Below, piece after piece: positions 1 to 5,433 of a stretch of DNA of 5,433 nt. The stretch covers positions 1 through 5,433 of the forward strand of contig JAPKZT010000113.1 of NCBI GenBank assembly GCA_026393655.1, read 5' to 3'. Position numbers and translations under genes: made by a program. The first letter of the stretch is position 1. Each line of letters begins with the position of its first letter. The notes below the pieces were generated by a model. It was not told the DNA's origin. It made no database searches and worked only from the letters and a program-made list of their open reading frames with translations. Source of the DNA: Actinomycetota bacterium. GTDB lineage: Bacteria > Actinomycetota > Acidimicrobiia > Acidimicrobiales > Ilumatobacteraceae.

Positions 1-1
1 G

Positions 2-2302
2 CCGGTTTTGGCTAGCAAAGGTGAAGTAATTATCGCTGCTGCTGATCGCCCAGATGATTTCATCCCAAGATTTTGTTATCACCCTCGCATGAGTTCGGTT
101 GGCATGTGTCGACACTGTCTTGTTGAAGTTGAAACACCACGCGGACCAATGATGGTTGTGTCGTGCATGACACCGGTTGCCGAGGGGCAAATCGTTCGTA
201 CCGCAACTGACACAGTTAAAAAAGCTCAAGAGGGTGTGCTTGAGTTGTTACTCGCAAATCATCCACTTGATTGCCCTGTTTGCGATAAGGGCGGCGAATG
301 CCCGTTGCAAGATCAGGCGTTCAGTCACGGGCCTGGCGAAAGTCGGTTTGTTGAAGAGAAGCGCCACTACGAAAAGCCAATCGCGATTAGCGACATTGTT
401 TATCTTGATCGTGAGCGTTGCATTTTGTGCGATCGATGCACGAGATTCGCCGACGAAGTTGCAGGTGATCCGCTGATTTCATTTACTAGTCGTGGCAATG
501 ACACACAGGTCATGACGTTTCCTGAAGAACCTTTCAGTAGTTATTTCTCCGGCAATACGGTTCAAATTTGCCCAGTCGGTGCGTTGACTGCAAAGCCATA
601 TCGATTTAAGGCACGTCCTTGGGATTTGAATGAAACCGAAACGACTTGTACCTCGTGTTCGGTTGGATGTCGCATCGTTGTGCAAAGCAGCCGAGATGAA
701 CTTGTGCGATTTCAAGGTGTAGATATCGACCCTGTCAACTGGGGCTGGTTGTGTGATCGCGGTCGCTACAACTTTGAATCAGTTAATTCAACCGAACGAC
801 TTACAACACCATTAATCAAGTCTGACGCGGGCCTTGTGCAGAGTTCGTGGTCGGTCGCACTTGATTCGGCAGCAAGAATTATTCGCCATGCACTCACTAA
901 CAATGCAGATTCAGTTGCGATTCTCGGTGGAGCGCGAGGCACTAACGAAGATGCATTCGCCTGGGCAATGTTGGCAGATGAATTGAAGATTAATCAACGC
1001 GACTCACAACTGGGTGATGGTTTAACTCCTGAAATTTTTAATCTTGCACAAGCAACAATCGACGAAACTTGCGCAGCCAGCACGATCATTTTGTTGTCTC
1101 CTGATCTCAAGGAAGAATTACCAGTTCTTTATCTACGAATTCGAGATGCGGCGCAAAAGCGCAAATCACGAATCATTGAGTTTTCTTCGCACGACTCTGG
1201 CTTGACACCATATGCATGGAGAAGTATTGCCTTTGAACCAGGTCGTCAGGCTCAAGTTGTTCGCGAAACTTTAGAGACACAAGACATGAAAGAGCAAATT
1301 CAACGTGGTGAAGTTGTCGTCGTGCTCGGCCGTGCCAATTTGGCCGAGAACGAAGCGTTCACATTGCACGCGCTGGGCGAAGTTTTACATGCAGTTCCGA
1401 ATGCGAAAATTCTCCCAGTCTTGCGTCGCGGCAATGTTCGTGGCGCGGTGGCTGTTGGTCTTACACCTCAACAAAACTCTGGTGATGCAATTGATATTTT
1501 GACGAAAGCTGCAGCCGGAAAAATTAACTGCCTAATTTTGCTCGGGGCAAATCCACTCGCCGATGTCGCTGATTCGATACTTGTCAAACAAGCGCTCGCA
1601 CAAATCAAGAGTGTCATCAGCATCGACACTTTTGTCACAAGTTCTAACCGAAATGCGGATGTTGTTTTTCCAGCGGCCGCATTCGCCGAAAAAAATGGCA
1701 CGACTACGAACATTGAAGGTCGAGTTAGCAATGTCACTCAACAAATCACCCCACGCGGCACGTCACGTCCAGATTGGATGATCGCTACTGAACTTGGGCT
1801 GAGTCTCGGAATAGATCTTGGCGTGTCAAGTCTTGACGAGTTGCACCAGAAAATGATTTCGGCAATTCCAGAGTTTTCTTCATGTGATAATGAAGCGGCA
1901 ATTCAAAGCGATGGTGTGCTGATGGTTCATGAAACATCAGCGACTATTTCGCGAGGATCTGTAATTTTGGTAGATCGAAATTCATACAGTTATCGACTTA
2001 TTGTGTCTCGCACAATGTACGACGCAGCGCAGTCAACCATCACGAGCAACTCGCTCGTGGGGATAATTACCGAGTCAACAATTTATGTTCACCCGTTAGA
2101 CCTTGCTCGGATTGGTGTTGTAGACGGAACAAATATTCGTGTTGGCGTCGACGAAATAAATATTGTCCTACCAGTCAGGGCCCATAGCGGAATTCATCGC
2201 GGCACTGCTTGGTTGCCATACAACCACACAAATGTGGATATTCGTCCATTGTTGAATATCGCAGCCGACGTGATCGACGTTCGAATTGAGCAAATCAAAT
2301 GA
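2..2302 (+). CDS. nuoG: NADH-quinone oxidoreductase subunit G (NuoG), 5' partial
   Basis: This is the largest subunit of the cytoplasmic arm of complex I. It carries electrons from the NADH-oxidising NuoEF module towards NuoI. Residues are numbered from the TTG at position 8. An N-terminal ferredoxin-like domain has C23, C34, C37 and C53 for [2Fe-2S] N1b. A His-Cys3 box follows (H85, C89, C92, C98) for N5, then C138, C141, C144 and C188 for N4. The next set is C214-x2-C217-x3-C221-x27-C249, the spacing of the off-path cluster N7. The rest is a molybdopterin-oxidoreductase-like fold without a recognisable active site. It includes ADVVFP (about 550-555) and NIEGR (568-572), and ends in a molydop-binding-type beta domain (about 660-764). 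The real start lies before the window: the frame is open to base 2, encoding Pro-Val, and the usual first beta strand (a V-x-IDG-type segment) is missing, so the TTG is internal. At least about ten residues are lost. The stop codon overlaps the nuoH start as ATGA. Identity is very secure. Confidence 0.97.
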   Translation, partial: PVLASKGEVIIAAADRPDDFIPRFCYHPRMSSVGMCRHCLVEVETPRGPMMVVSCMTPVAEGQIVRTATDTVKKAQEGVLELLLANHPLDCPVCDKGGECPLQDQAFSHGPGESRFVEEKRHYEKPIAISDIVYLDRERCILCDRCTRFADEVAGDPLISFTSRGNDTQVMTFPEEPFSSYFSGNTVQICPVGALTAKPYRFKARPWDLNETETTCTSCSVGCRIVVQSSRDELVRFQGVDIDPVNWGWLCDRGRYNFESVNSTERLTTPLIKSDAGLVQSSWSVALDSAARIIRHALTNNADSVAILGGARGTNEDAFAWAMLADELKINQRDSQLGDGLTPEIFNLAQATIDETCAASTIILLSPDLKEELPVLYLRIRDAAQKRKSRIIEFSSHDSGLTPYAWRSIAFEPGRQAQVVRETLETQDMKEQIQRGEVVVVLGRANLAENEAFTLHALGEVLHAVPNAKILPVLRRGNVRGAVAVGLTPQQNSGDAIDILTKAAAGKINCLILLGANPLADVADSILVKQALAQIKSVISIDTFVTSSNRNADVVFPAAAFAEKNGTTTNIEGRVSNVTQQITPRGTSRPDWMIATELGLSLGIDLGVSSLDELHQKMISAIPEFSSCDNEAAIQSDGVLMVHETSATISRGSVILVDRNSYSYRLIVSRTMYDAAQSTITSNSLVGIITESTIYVHPLDLARIGVVDGTNIRVGVDEINIVLPVRAHSGIHRGTAWLPYNHTNVDIRPLLNIAADVIDVRIEQIK

Positions 2303-3516
2303 TCGCTCTAGACACTCTGTTGTTAGACGAAATTCTTTGGGCGCCTTTGCTAATCGTGTTGTTAAAGGTTGTAGTTGTATTTGTTGTCGGTCTATTGGCG
2401 ACGATGTTGATGGTCTGGTTTGAGCGTAAGGCAATTGCCGGAATGCAAAATCGCATCGGACCGAACAAAACTGGCCCATTCGGGATCATGCAAACTCTTG
2501 CCGACGGCATCAAACTATTTTTTAAAGAAGATTTGATCCCAAATAGGTCAGATCGTTTCGTTTTCGCGCTTGCACCGTTTTTGTCTTTTGTTCCGGCATT
2601 TTTGGCGTTCGCGATTATTCCACTTGGTGGAGACTTTCGCAACGGCAACGGTGGCGAAGTCACTTGGTTTGGTCATGTCACAAAAGTGCAACTAGCTGAC
2701 CCGCCGATCGGAGTGCTGTTTGCACTCGCGATTTCGTCGATTGCTGTTTACGGCATCATGCTCGCAGGCTGGTCGAGTGGATCCAAGTATCCGTTAATTG
2801 GTTCTGTTCGAGCATCGGCACAAATGGTGAGTTATGAAGCAGCACTCGGTTTGTCTTTGGCTTGCGTGCTACTGCTTGCTGGCACGCTTTCAACCAGTGG
2901 CATCGTTGCTGCGCAGGCGACGATTACTCAATGGCACGTTATTTCAACCGGATTCGTGCCGTTCATTATTTTTCTAATTGCTGCCACGGCCGAGTTAAAC
3001 CGTCCACCATTTGACTTAGTTGAAGCCGAGCAAGAACTCGTCGGTGGCTTCAATACAGAATATTCATCAATTAGATTTGCTTTGTTTTATCTTGCTGAAT
3101 TTATGAACACGGTGACTATGTCGGCGCTCATCGTGACTTTGTTCTTCGGCGGTCCACAACCAATCGCATTCGGAAATTTCGTTTTTGATATTCCATTGAT
3201 ACCGAATGCTCTTGAGGGCACATTCTGGTTGTTGGCAAAAGTACTTGTATTCCTTTATATATACATTTGGTTCCGCGCAACTCTTCCACGATTGCGTTAC
3301 GACCAATTGATGGATCTCGGCTGGAAGGTTCTGATTCCTGGTGGACTTGGTTGGTTCATGTTGCTGGCATCCCAACGCATGGCCCGACAAAACGATTGGA
3401 ATATTATTTTGGTTACATCTGTCTCGGTCATCGTGATGATTGGTTGTTATCTACTTCTACAAGCGGCATTTACTCAAAGTGCGCGGCAGCGCGAGACACA
3501 AGGACCAATGTTCTAA
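2299..3516 (+). CDS. nuoH: NADH-quinone oxidoreductase subunit H (NuoH)
   Basis: This 405-residue multispanning membrane protein (ND1 family) forms much of the quinone-binding chamber and joins the peripheral arm to the membrane arm. Family landmarks are ERK at residues 42-44 followed by QNRIGPN (50-56), a conserved cytoplasmic loop with RASAQMVSYE (171-180), ELNRPPFDL (232-240) running into an acidic EAEQE segment and GGFNTEY (249-255), and PRLRYDQLM (330-338). Hydrophobic spans are visible at about 14-38, 87-108, 137-157, 181-198, 213-231, 258-285, 309-326, 342-358 and 369-391. The first eight match the core topology; the last is an extra C-terminal span with a short polar tail, in line with the longer actinobacterial versions. 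The ATG overlaps the nuoG stop by 4 bases. Only a weak GAG (2288-2290) lies upstream, so translation probably depends on coupling to nuoG. No frameshift or missing key residue was seen. Confidence 0.97.
   Translation: MIALDTLLLDEILWAPLLIVLLKVVVVFVVGLLATMLMVWFERKAIAGMQNRIGPNKTGPFGIMQTLADGIKLFFKEDLIPNRSDRFVFALAPFLSFVPAFLAFAIIPLGGDFRNGNGGEVTWFGHVTKVQLADPPIGVLFALAISSIAVYGIMLAGWSSGSKYPLIGSVRASAQMVSYEAALGLSLACVLLLAGTLSTSGIVAAQATITQWHVISTGFVPFIIFLIAATAELNRPPFDLVEAEQELVGGFNTEYSSIRFALFYLAEFMNTVTMSALIVTLFFGGPQPIAFGNFVFDIPLIPNALEGTFWLLAKVLVFLYIYIWFRATLPRLRYDQLMDLGWKVLIPGGLGWFMLLASQRMARQNDWNIILVTSVSVIVMIGCYLLLQAAFTQSARQRETQGPMF
3500..3504 (+). promoter_or_regulatory. Likely ribosome binding site for nuoI
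   Basis: AAGGA lies eleven bases before the ATG at 3516, inside the last codons of nuoH. The spacing is a little long. A nearer ATG at 3508 is in the nuoH frame, not the nuoI frame. With the one-base stop/start overlap, this supports 3516 as the nuoI start and suggests re-initiation by ribosomes finishing nuoH. Confidence 0.5.
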
Positions 3517-4148
3517 TGGGCTACCTCGGTGGATTTATGGTCACACTTCGTCAACGCGGAGAAAAGAATCGTGTCACAACACAATATTCAGGTGGTCGCG
3601 TGTTTCGTCGCAACAAAAAACGCGCTGTCAAGATGGACGAAAAACTTGAGAAGCCAGAGCGGCTACACGGTCGTCATGTTCTCAATCGATATGAAGATGG
3701 CATGGAAAAATGCATTGGCTGTGAATTGTGTGCAGCGGTTTGCCCAGCGAAATGCATTCATGTTCGCGGTGCCGATAACGACCCGATGAAGCCAACTTCA
3801 CCCGGCGAACGATTCGGTTGGATTTACGAGATCAATTATCTGCGTTGTATTCATTGTGATTTGTGCGTCGAGGCCTGTCCAACCGAAGCGATAACCGAAA
3901 CAAAACTATTTGAGTTTTCATTCACGAATCGCCAAGATGCGATTTATACAAAGAGCGAACTTCTCGTTGATAATTCTGGCAAACCTCAGCAACTTGCGTG
4001 GGAAGATTGGCGCGAAGGTGAAGATCTAAATACTTCAGGATGGATGCGAGCAACTGCTGCATCTGGCGATGCGAACTTCACTGGAGTTGTTTCGTGGAGT
4101 GGCGAGTTAGGTTACGGCATTCGCCCGGCAGAAGACAAGAGCGAATAA
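3516..4148 (+). CDS. nuoI: NADH-quinone oxidoreductase subunit I (NuoI), two [4Fe-4S] ferredoxin-type subunit
   Basis: This 210-residue iron-sulfur subunit holds clusters N6a and N6b, passing electrons from NuoG to NuoB. Two ferredoxin motifs are explicit: C66-x2-C69-x2-C72-x3-C76-P and C111-x2-C114-x2-C117-x3-C121-P. As usual for this fold, the fourth cysteine of each set should serve the other cluster. The frame is open back to 3267, but those codons overlap nuoH. The ATG at 3516 is preferred because it shares one base with the nuoH stop, has an AAGGA upstream, and gives the expected N terminus (GYLGGF, a likely membrane-surface helix that packs on NuoH). Oddities are an Arg/Lys-rich segment at about residues 27-39 before the conserved LHGRHVLNRYEDG, a D in place of the usual G in the CIHCDLC loop, and a C-terminal tail from about residue 150 with three Trp (WEDW, GWM) ending near SGELGYG. 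E. coli NuoI is about 180 residues, so the extra length lies in the insert and tail. Confidence 0.96.
   Translation: MGYLGGFMVTLRQRGEKNRVTTQYSGGRVFRRNKKRAVKMDEKLEKPERLHGRHVLNRYEDGMEKCIGCELCAAVCPAKCIHVRGADNDPMKPTSPGERFGWIYEINYLRCIHCDLCVEACPTEAITETKLFEFSFTNRQDAIYTKSELLVDNSGKPQQLAWEDWREGEDLNTSGWMRATAASGDANFTGVVSWSGELGYGIRPAEDKSE
4137..4141 (+). promoter_or_regulatory. Likely ribosome binding site for nuoJ
   Basis: AAGAG lies six bases before the ATG at 4148, within the final codons of nuoI. The match to the anti-Shine-Dalgarno sequence is moderate, but the spacing is good and supports this start over in-frame upstream codons inside nuoI. Confidence 0.45.
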
Positions 4149-4696
4149 TGGAACTCTTTGTTTTTGGTTGCTCAGCATTAATGGTTGTAGTTGGCGCAGT
4201 CGGAGTAATCACTCGAAAGCACCCAGTACACGCTGCATTAAGTTTGGTGCTGACGCTTTTTGGTGTGGCGGTTCTGTTTGTTATTCAACAGGCACACTTT
4301 CTTGCCGCGGTACAAGTGATTGTTTACGCCGGCGCGATTGTCGTGTTGTTTTTATTCGTGATCATGTTGTTAGGTGTTGACCGAGTTGAAAATCTTCGAA
4401 CAGAACCGCTTACGACCCAACGTCCACTTGCCGTAATCGTGAGTCTCGGCTTAATCGGAATTCTCGTGGCTGCGTTTGCAACAGGTAGTGGTGTGTTGCA
4501 TGAGCGTGGCGCAGGCTTAAATATCCCAGATGTGGCTAATGCGTCCGACGCCAATACCACACAACTTGCACATTCTATTTTTTCTCAATATGTCGTTGCA
4601 TTTGAAGTAACTTCGGTGCTGTTAGTTGTTGCAGTAGTCGGCACTGTGCTTCTCGCTCGGCGAGCCAAAAGTGCAGTCACGGAGAATTCAAAATGA
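4148..4696 (+). CDS. nuoJ: NADH-quinone oxidoreductase subunit J (NuoJ)
   Basis: This 182-residue membrane subunit (ND6 family) sits between NuoH and the antiporter-like subunits and contributes to the central proton axis. Five hydrophobic spans are visible at about 2-20, 27-47, 51-75, 91-111 and 145-170. The third contains the family signature Y60-A-G-A-I-V-V-L-F-L-F, the helix known in other complex I structures to carry a pi-bulge that changes during turnover. The last has the typical FEVTSVLLVVAVVGT pattern followed by basic residues. The ATG at 4148 is preferred over in-frame upstream codons (from 4040) because those lie inside nuoI; it shares one base with the nuoI stop and has AAGAG six bases upstream. 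The tail after the last helix is short, so it is compact compared with the longer NuoJ proteins of many high-GC actinobacteria. That comparison is from general knowledge, not an alignment. Confidence 0.95.
   Translation: MELFVFGCSALMVVVGAVGVITRKHPVHAALSLVLTLFGVAVLFVIQQAHFLAAVQVIVYAGAIVVLFLFVIMLLGVDRVENLRTEPLTTQRPLAVIVSLGLIGILVAAFATGSGVLHERGAGLNIPDVANASDANTTQLAHSIFSQYVVAFEVTSVLLVVAVVGTVLLARRAKSAVTENSK
4681..4684 (+). promoter_or_regulatory. Likely ribosome binding site for nuoK
   Basis: GGAG lies eight bases before the ATG at 4693, inside the end of nuoJ. Spacing and sequence are typical and support the ATGA overlap start. Confidence 0.6.
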
Positions 4697-5013
4697 TCGC
4701 TTTCTCGCTCGTACCAACCGCATCTTGGTATCTCGTGCTAAGTGCCGTGCTTTTTGGTATCGGAACATTTGGGGTTTTAATTCGTCGAAACCCGTTAGTG
4801 ATGTTCATGTGCATCGAGTTGATGCTTAATGCTGTGAATCTCAGTTTTGTTACTTTGGCGCGAAAACTCAATGACATCAACGGGCAAACAATAGTTTTTT
4901 TCGTAATGGTCGTTGCTGCTGCTGAAGTAGTTGTGGGTCTCGGCATCATTGTGGCGATCATGCGAAATCGAAGTTCGGTGACTGCCGACGATCTCGCCGA
5001 GTTGAAGGGCTAA
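4693..5013 (+). CDS. nuoK: NADH-quinone oxidoreductase subunit K (NuoK)
   Basis: This 106-residue protein with three membrane spans (ND4L / MrpC family) is part of the proton path between NuoJ and NuoN. The spans are about 12-31, 35-56 and 66-90. The two intramembrane glutamates expected from E. coli (E36 and E72) are present as E42, in CIELMLNAVN, and E78, in AAAEVVVGL. They have the same 36-residue separation, so the proton-transfer residues look intact. The ATG overlaps the nuoJ stop as ATGA and has GGAG eight bases upstream. The N terminus is a few residues longer than in E. coli, and a short polar tail (DDLAELKG) ends the protein. Nothing suggests a defect. Confidence 0.97.
   Translation: MIAFSLVPTASWYLVLSAVLFGIGTFGVLIRRNPLVMFMCIELMLNAVNLSFVTLARKLNDINGQTIVFFVMVVAAAEVVVGLGIIVAIMRNRSSVTADDLAELKG
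5004..5009 (+). promoter_or_regulatory. Likely ribosome binding site for nuoL
   Basis: GAAGGG lies six bases before the ATG at 5016, within the last codons of nuoK. It is one of the better Shine-Dalgarno matches in the window. It sits at the only junction where the genes do not overlap, consistent with partly independent initiation of nuoL. Confidence 0.6.
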
Positions 5014-5015
5014 TC

Positions 5016-5433
5016 ATGCTCGACTTGATTTGGCTGATACCAGTACTACCTCTTGCAGGGGCAGTGCTCAATTTAGTTTTGGGTCGCAAACTTGGCGATC
5101 CGCGAGCAGGTTGGGTTGCGACGATCGCAACAGCCTCGTCGTTTCTAGTGACGGTGCTGGCTTATTTAGAGTTGTTAGGGCTACCAGCCGAAGAGCGCAG
5201 TCATGTCGTAAAAATGTTTTCGTGGATCGGAGTCGGCTCACTACAAGTTGATCTCGCAGTTCTTGCTGACCCGCTCAGCATTGTGATGGCGTTATTTGTT
5301 ACAGGCATTTCAACTTTGATTCATCTTTACGCAATTGGCTACATGCACGGCGATGCCAAGTTCTCGAAATTCTTTTTGTATTTAAATCTCTTCGTTTTCA
5401 GCATGTTGATGCTGGTTCTCGGCGAGAATCTAC
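5016..5433 (+). CDS. nuoL: NADH-quinone oxidoreductase subunit L (NuoL), 3' partial
   Basis: This is the start of the distal antiporter-like proton-pumping subunit (ND5 / MrpA-related). The first 139 codons are present and the frame runs off the window without a stop. The ATG at 5016 lies two bases after the nuoK stop, with GAAGGG six bases upstream. Visible parts are a first hydrophobic span (about 4-23, LIWLIPVLPLAGAVLNLVLG), a second (about 33-55), then the N-terminal antiporter domain with WIGVGSLQVDLAVLADPLS (70-88). A third span covers about 87-108, and YMHGDAKFSKFFLYLNLF (109-126) leads into a fourth. The DPLS, THLIH-like TLIHLY (100-105) and FFLYLNLF runs separate NuoL from its paralogues NuoM and NuoN, as does its place directly after nuoK. 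The key pumping glutamate and lysines lie beyond the window and cannot be judged. Confidence 0.95.
   Translation, partial: MLDLIWLIPVLPLAGAVLNLVLGRKLGDPRAGWVATIATASSFLVTVLAYLELLGLPAEERSHVVKMFSWIGVGSLQVDLAVLADPLSIVMALFVTGISTLIHLYAIGYMHGDAKFSKFFLYLNLFVFSMLMLVLGENL

Noticed and set aside
1325..1348. Perfect 7-bp inverted repeat (CTCGGCC / GGCCGAG) with a 10-base loop inside nuoG
   Set aside because: It is in the middle of a conserved coding region, has no following T run, and 7-bp inverted repeats with short loops are expected a few times by chance in a window of this size.
2041..2059. Perfect 7-bp inverted repeat (CACGAGC / GCTCGTG) with a 5-base loop inside nuoG
   Set aside because: It resembles a terminator stem but lacks a T tract and lies inside a coding sequence about 240 bases before its end; chance frequency is enough to explain it.
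2224..2237. Small hairpin CCACA-CAAA-TGTGG near the end of nuoG
   Set aside because: The stem is only five base pairs, with no T run and no link to the nuoH start; not significant.
2168..2663. Overlapping minus-strand open frames opposite the nuoG/nuoH junction
   Set aside because: They lie opposite strongly conserved plus-strand genes, overlap each other, and their translations show no recognisable domain; they are best explained as shadows of the coding bias.
3067..3390. Minus-strand open frame opposite nuoH
   Set aside because: It mirrors conserved NuoH coding sequence and shows no domain, plausible ribosome site or membrane pattern of its own.
3267..3515. In-frame upstream extension of nuoI (83 extra codons)
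   Set aside because: It overlaps the conserved C-terminal part of nuoH in another frame, and its translation has no NuoI-like character; the ATG at 3516 fits the family and the operon spacing.
4040..4147. In-frame upstream extension of nuoJ
   Set aside because: It lies wholly inside the nuoI tail, and its Cys/Trp-rich translation does not resemble a NuoJ N terminus.
4896..4902. T TTT TTC heptamer in nuoK, in the right frame for a -1 ribosomal slip
   Set aside because: A -1 shift would reach a stop within about ten codons and lose the essential E78. The run encodes ordinary Val-Phe-Phe of a membrane helix, and I see no convincing downstream stimulatory structure.

Overview
This window is a stretch of a respiratory complex I (proton-pumping NADH:quinone oxidoreductase, NDH-1) operon. 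It carries six consecutive genes, all on the + strand: nuoG (5' end cut off by the window edge), nuoH, nuoI, nuoJ, nuoK and nuoL (3' end cut off). The order is the canonical bacterial G-H-I-J-K-L order. The genes are packed so tightly that only two bases (5014-5015) lie outside a coding sequence. The upstream genes (nuoA-F) and downstream genes (rest of nuoL, nuoM, nuoN) presumably lie outside the window.

Organism: the protein sequences look actinobacterial. In NuoG this shows in the runs CYHPRM, VGMC, SGNTVQICPVGALT and YRFKARPWDL; in NuoI it shows in the run LHGRHVLNRYEDG. Base composition in the lines I sampled is about 38-50% GC, mostly 46-48%, with many A/T-ending codons. That is low for the phylum. 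A small-genome aquatic actinobacterium is a reasonable guess, perhaps of class Acidimicrobiia, but this is inference from general sequence style and not a database result.

Layout: 2-2302 nuoG, the large peripheral-arm subunit with ligands for clusters N1b, N5, N4 and the off-path N7. 2299-3516 nuoH, the membrane subunit at the quinone-chamber junction. 3516-4148 nuoI, the two-[4Fe-4S] subunit (N6a/N6b). 4148-4696 nuoJ and 4693-5013 nuoK, small membrane subunits that carry the proton axis. 5016-5433 start of nuoL, the distal antiporter-like pump. The junctions are -4, -1, -1, -4 and +2 bases, so translation is probably coupled along one polycistronic mRNA.

How they work together: electrons from NADH pass through NuoEF (outside the window) into the NuoG clusters, then through NuoI to NuoB and quinone at the NuoB/D/H interface. 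Quinone reduction drives conformational and electrostatic changes through NuoH, J and K into the antiporter subunits, which pump protons.

I found no mobile element, RNA gene, CRISPR array, promoter, terminator or foreign insert. I do not see an undescribed biological system here. The most interesting details are minor variations in NuoI (a basic insert near the N terminus, a Trp-containing C-terminal tail and a D-for-G change in the second cluster loop) and the retention of the N7 cluster in NuoG.
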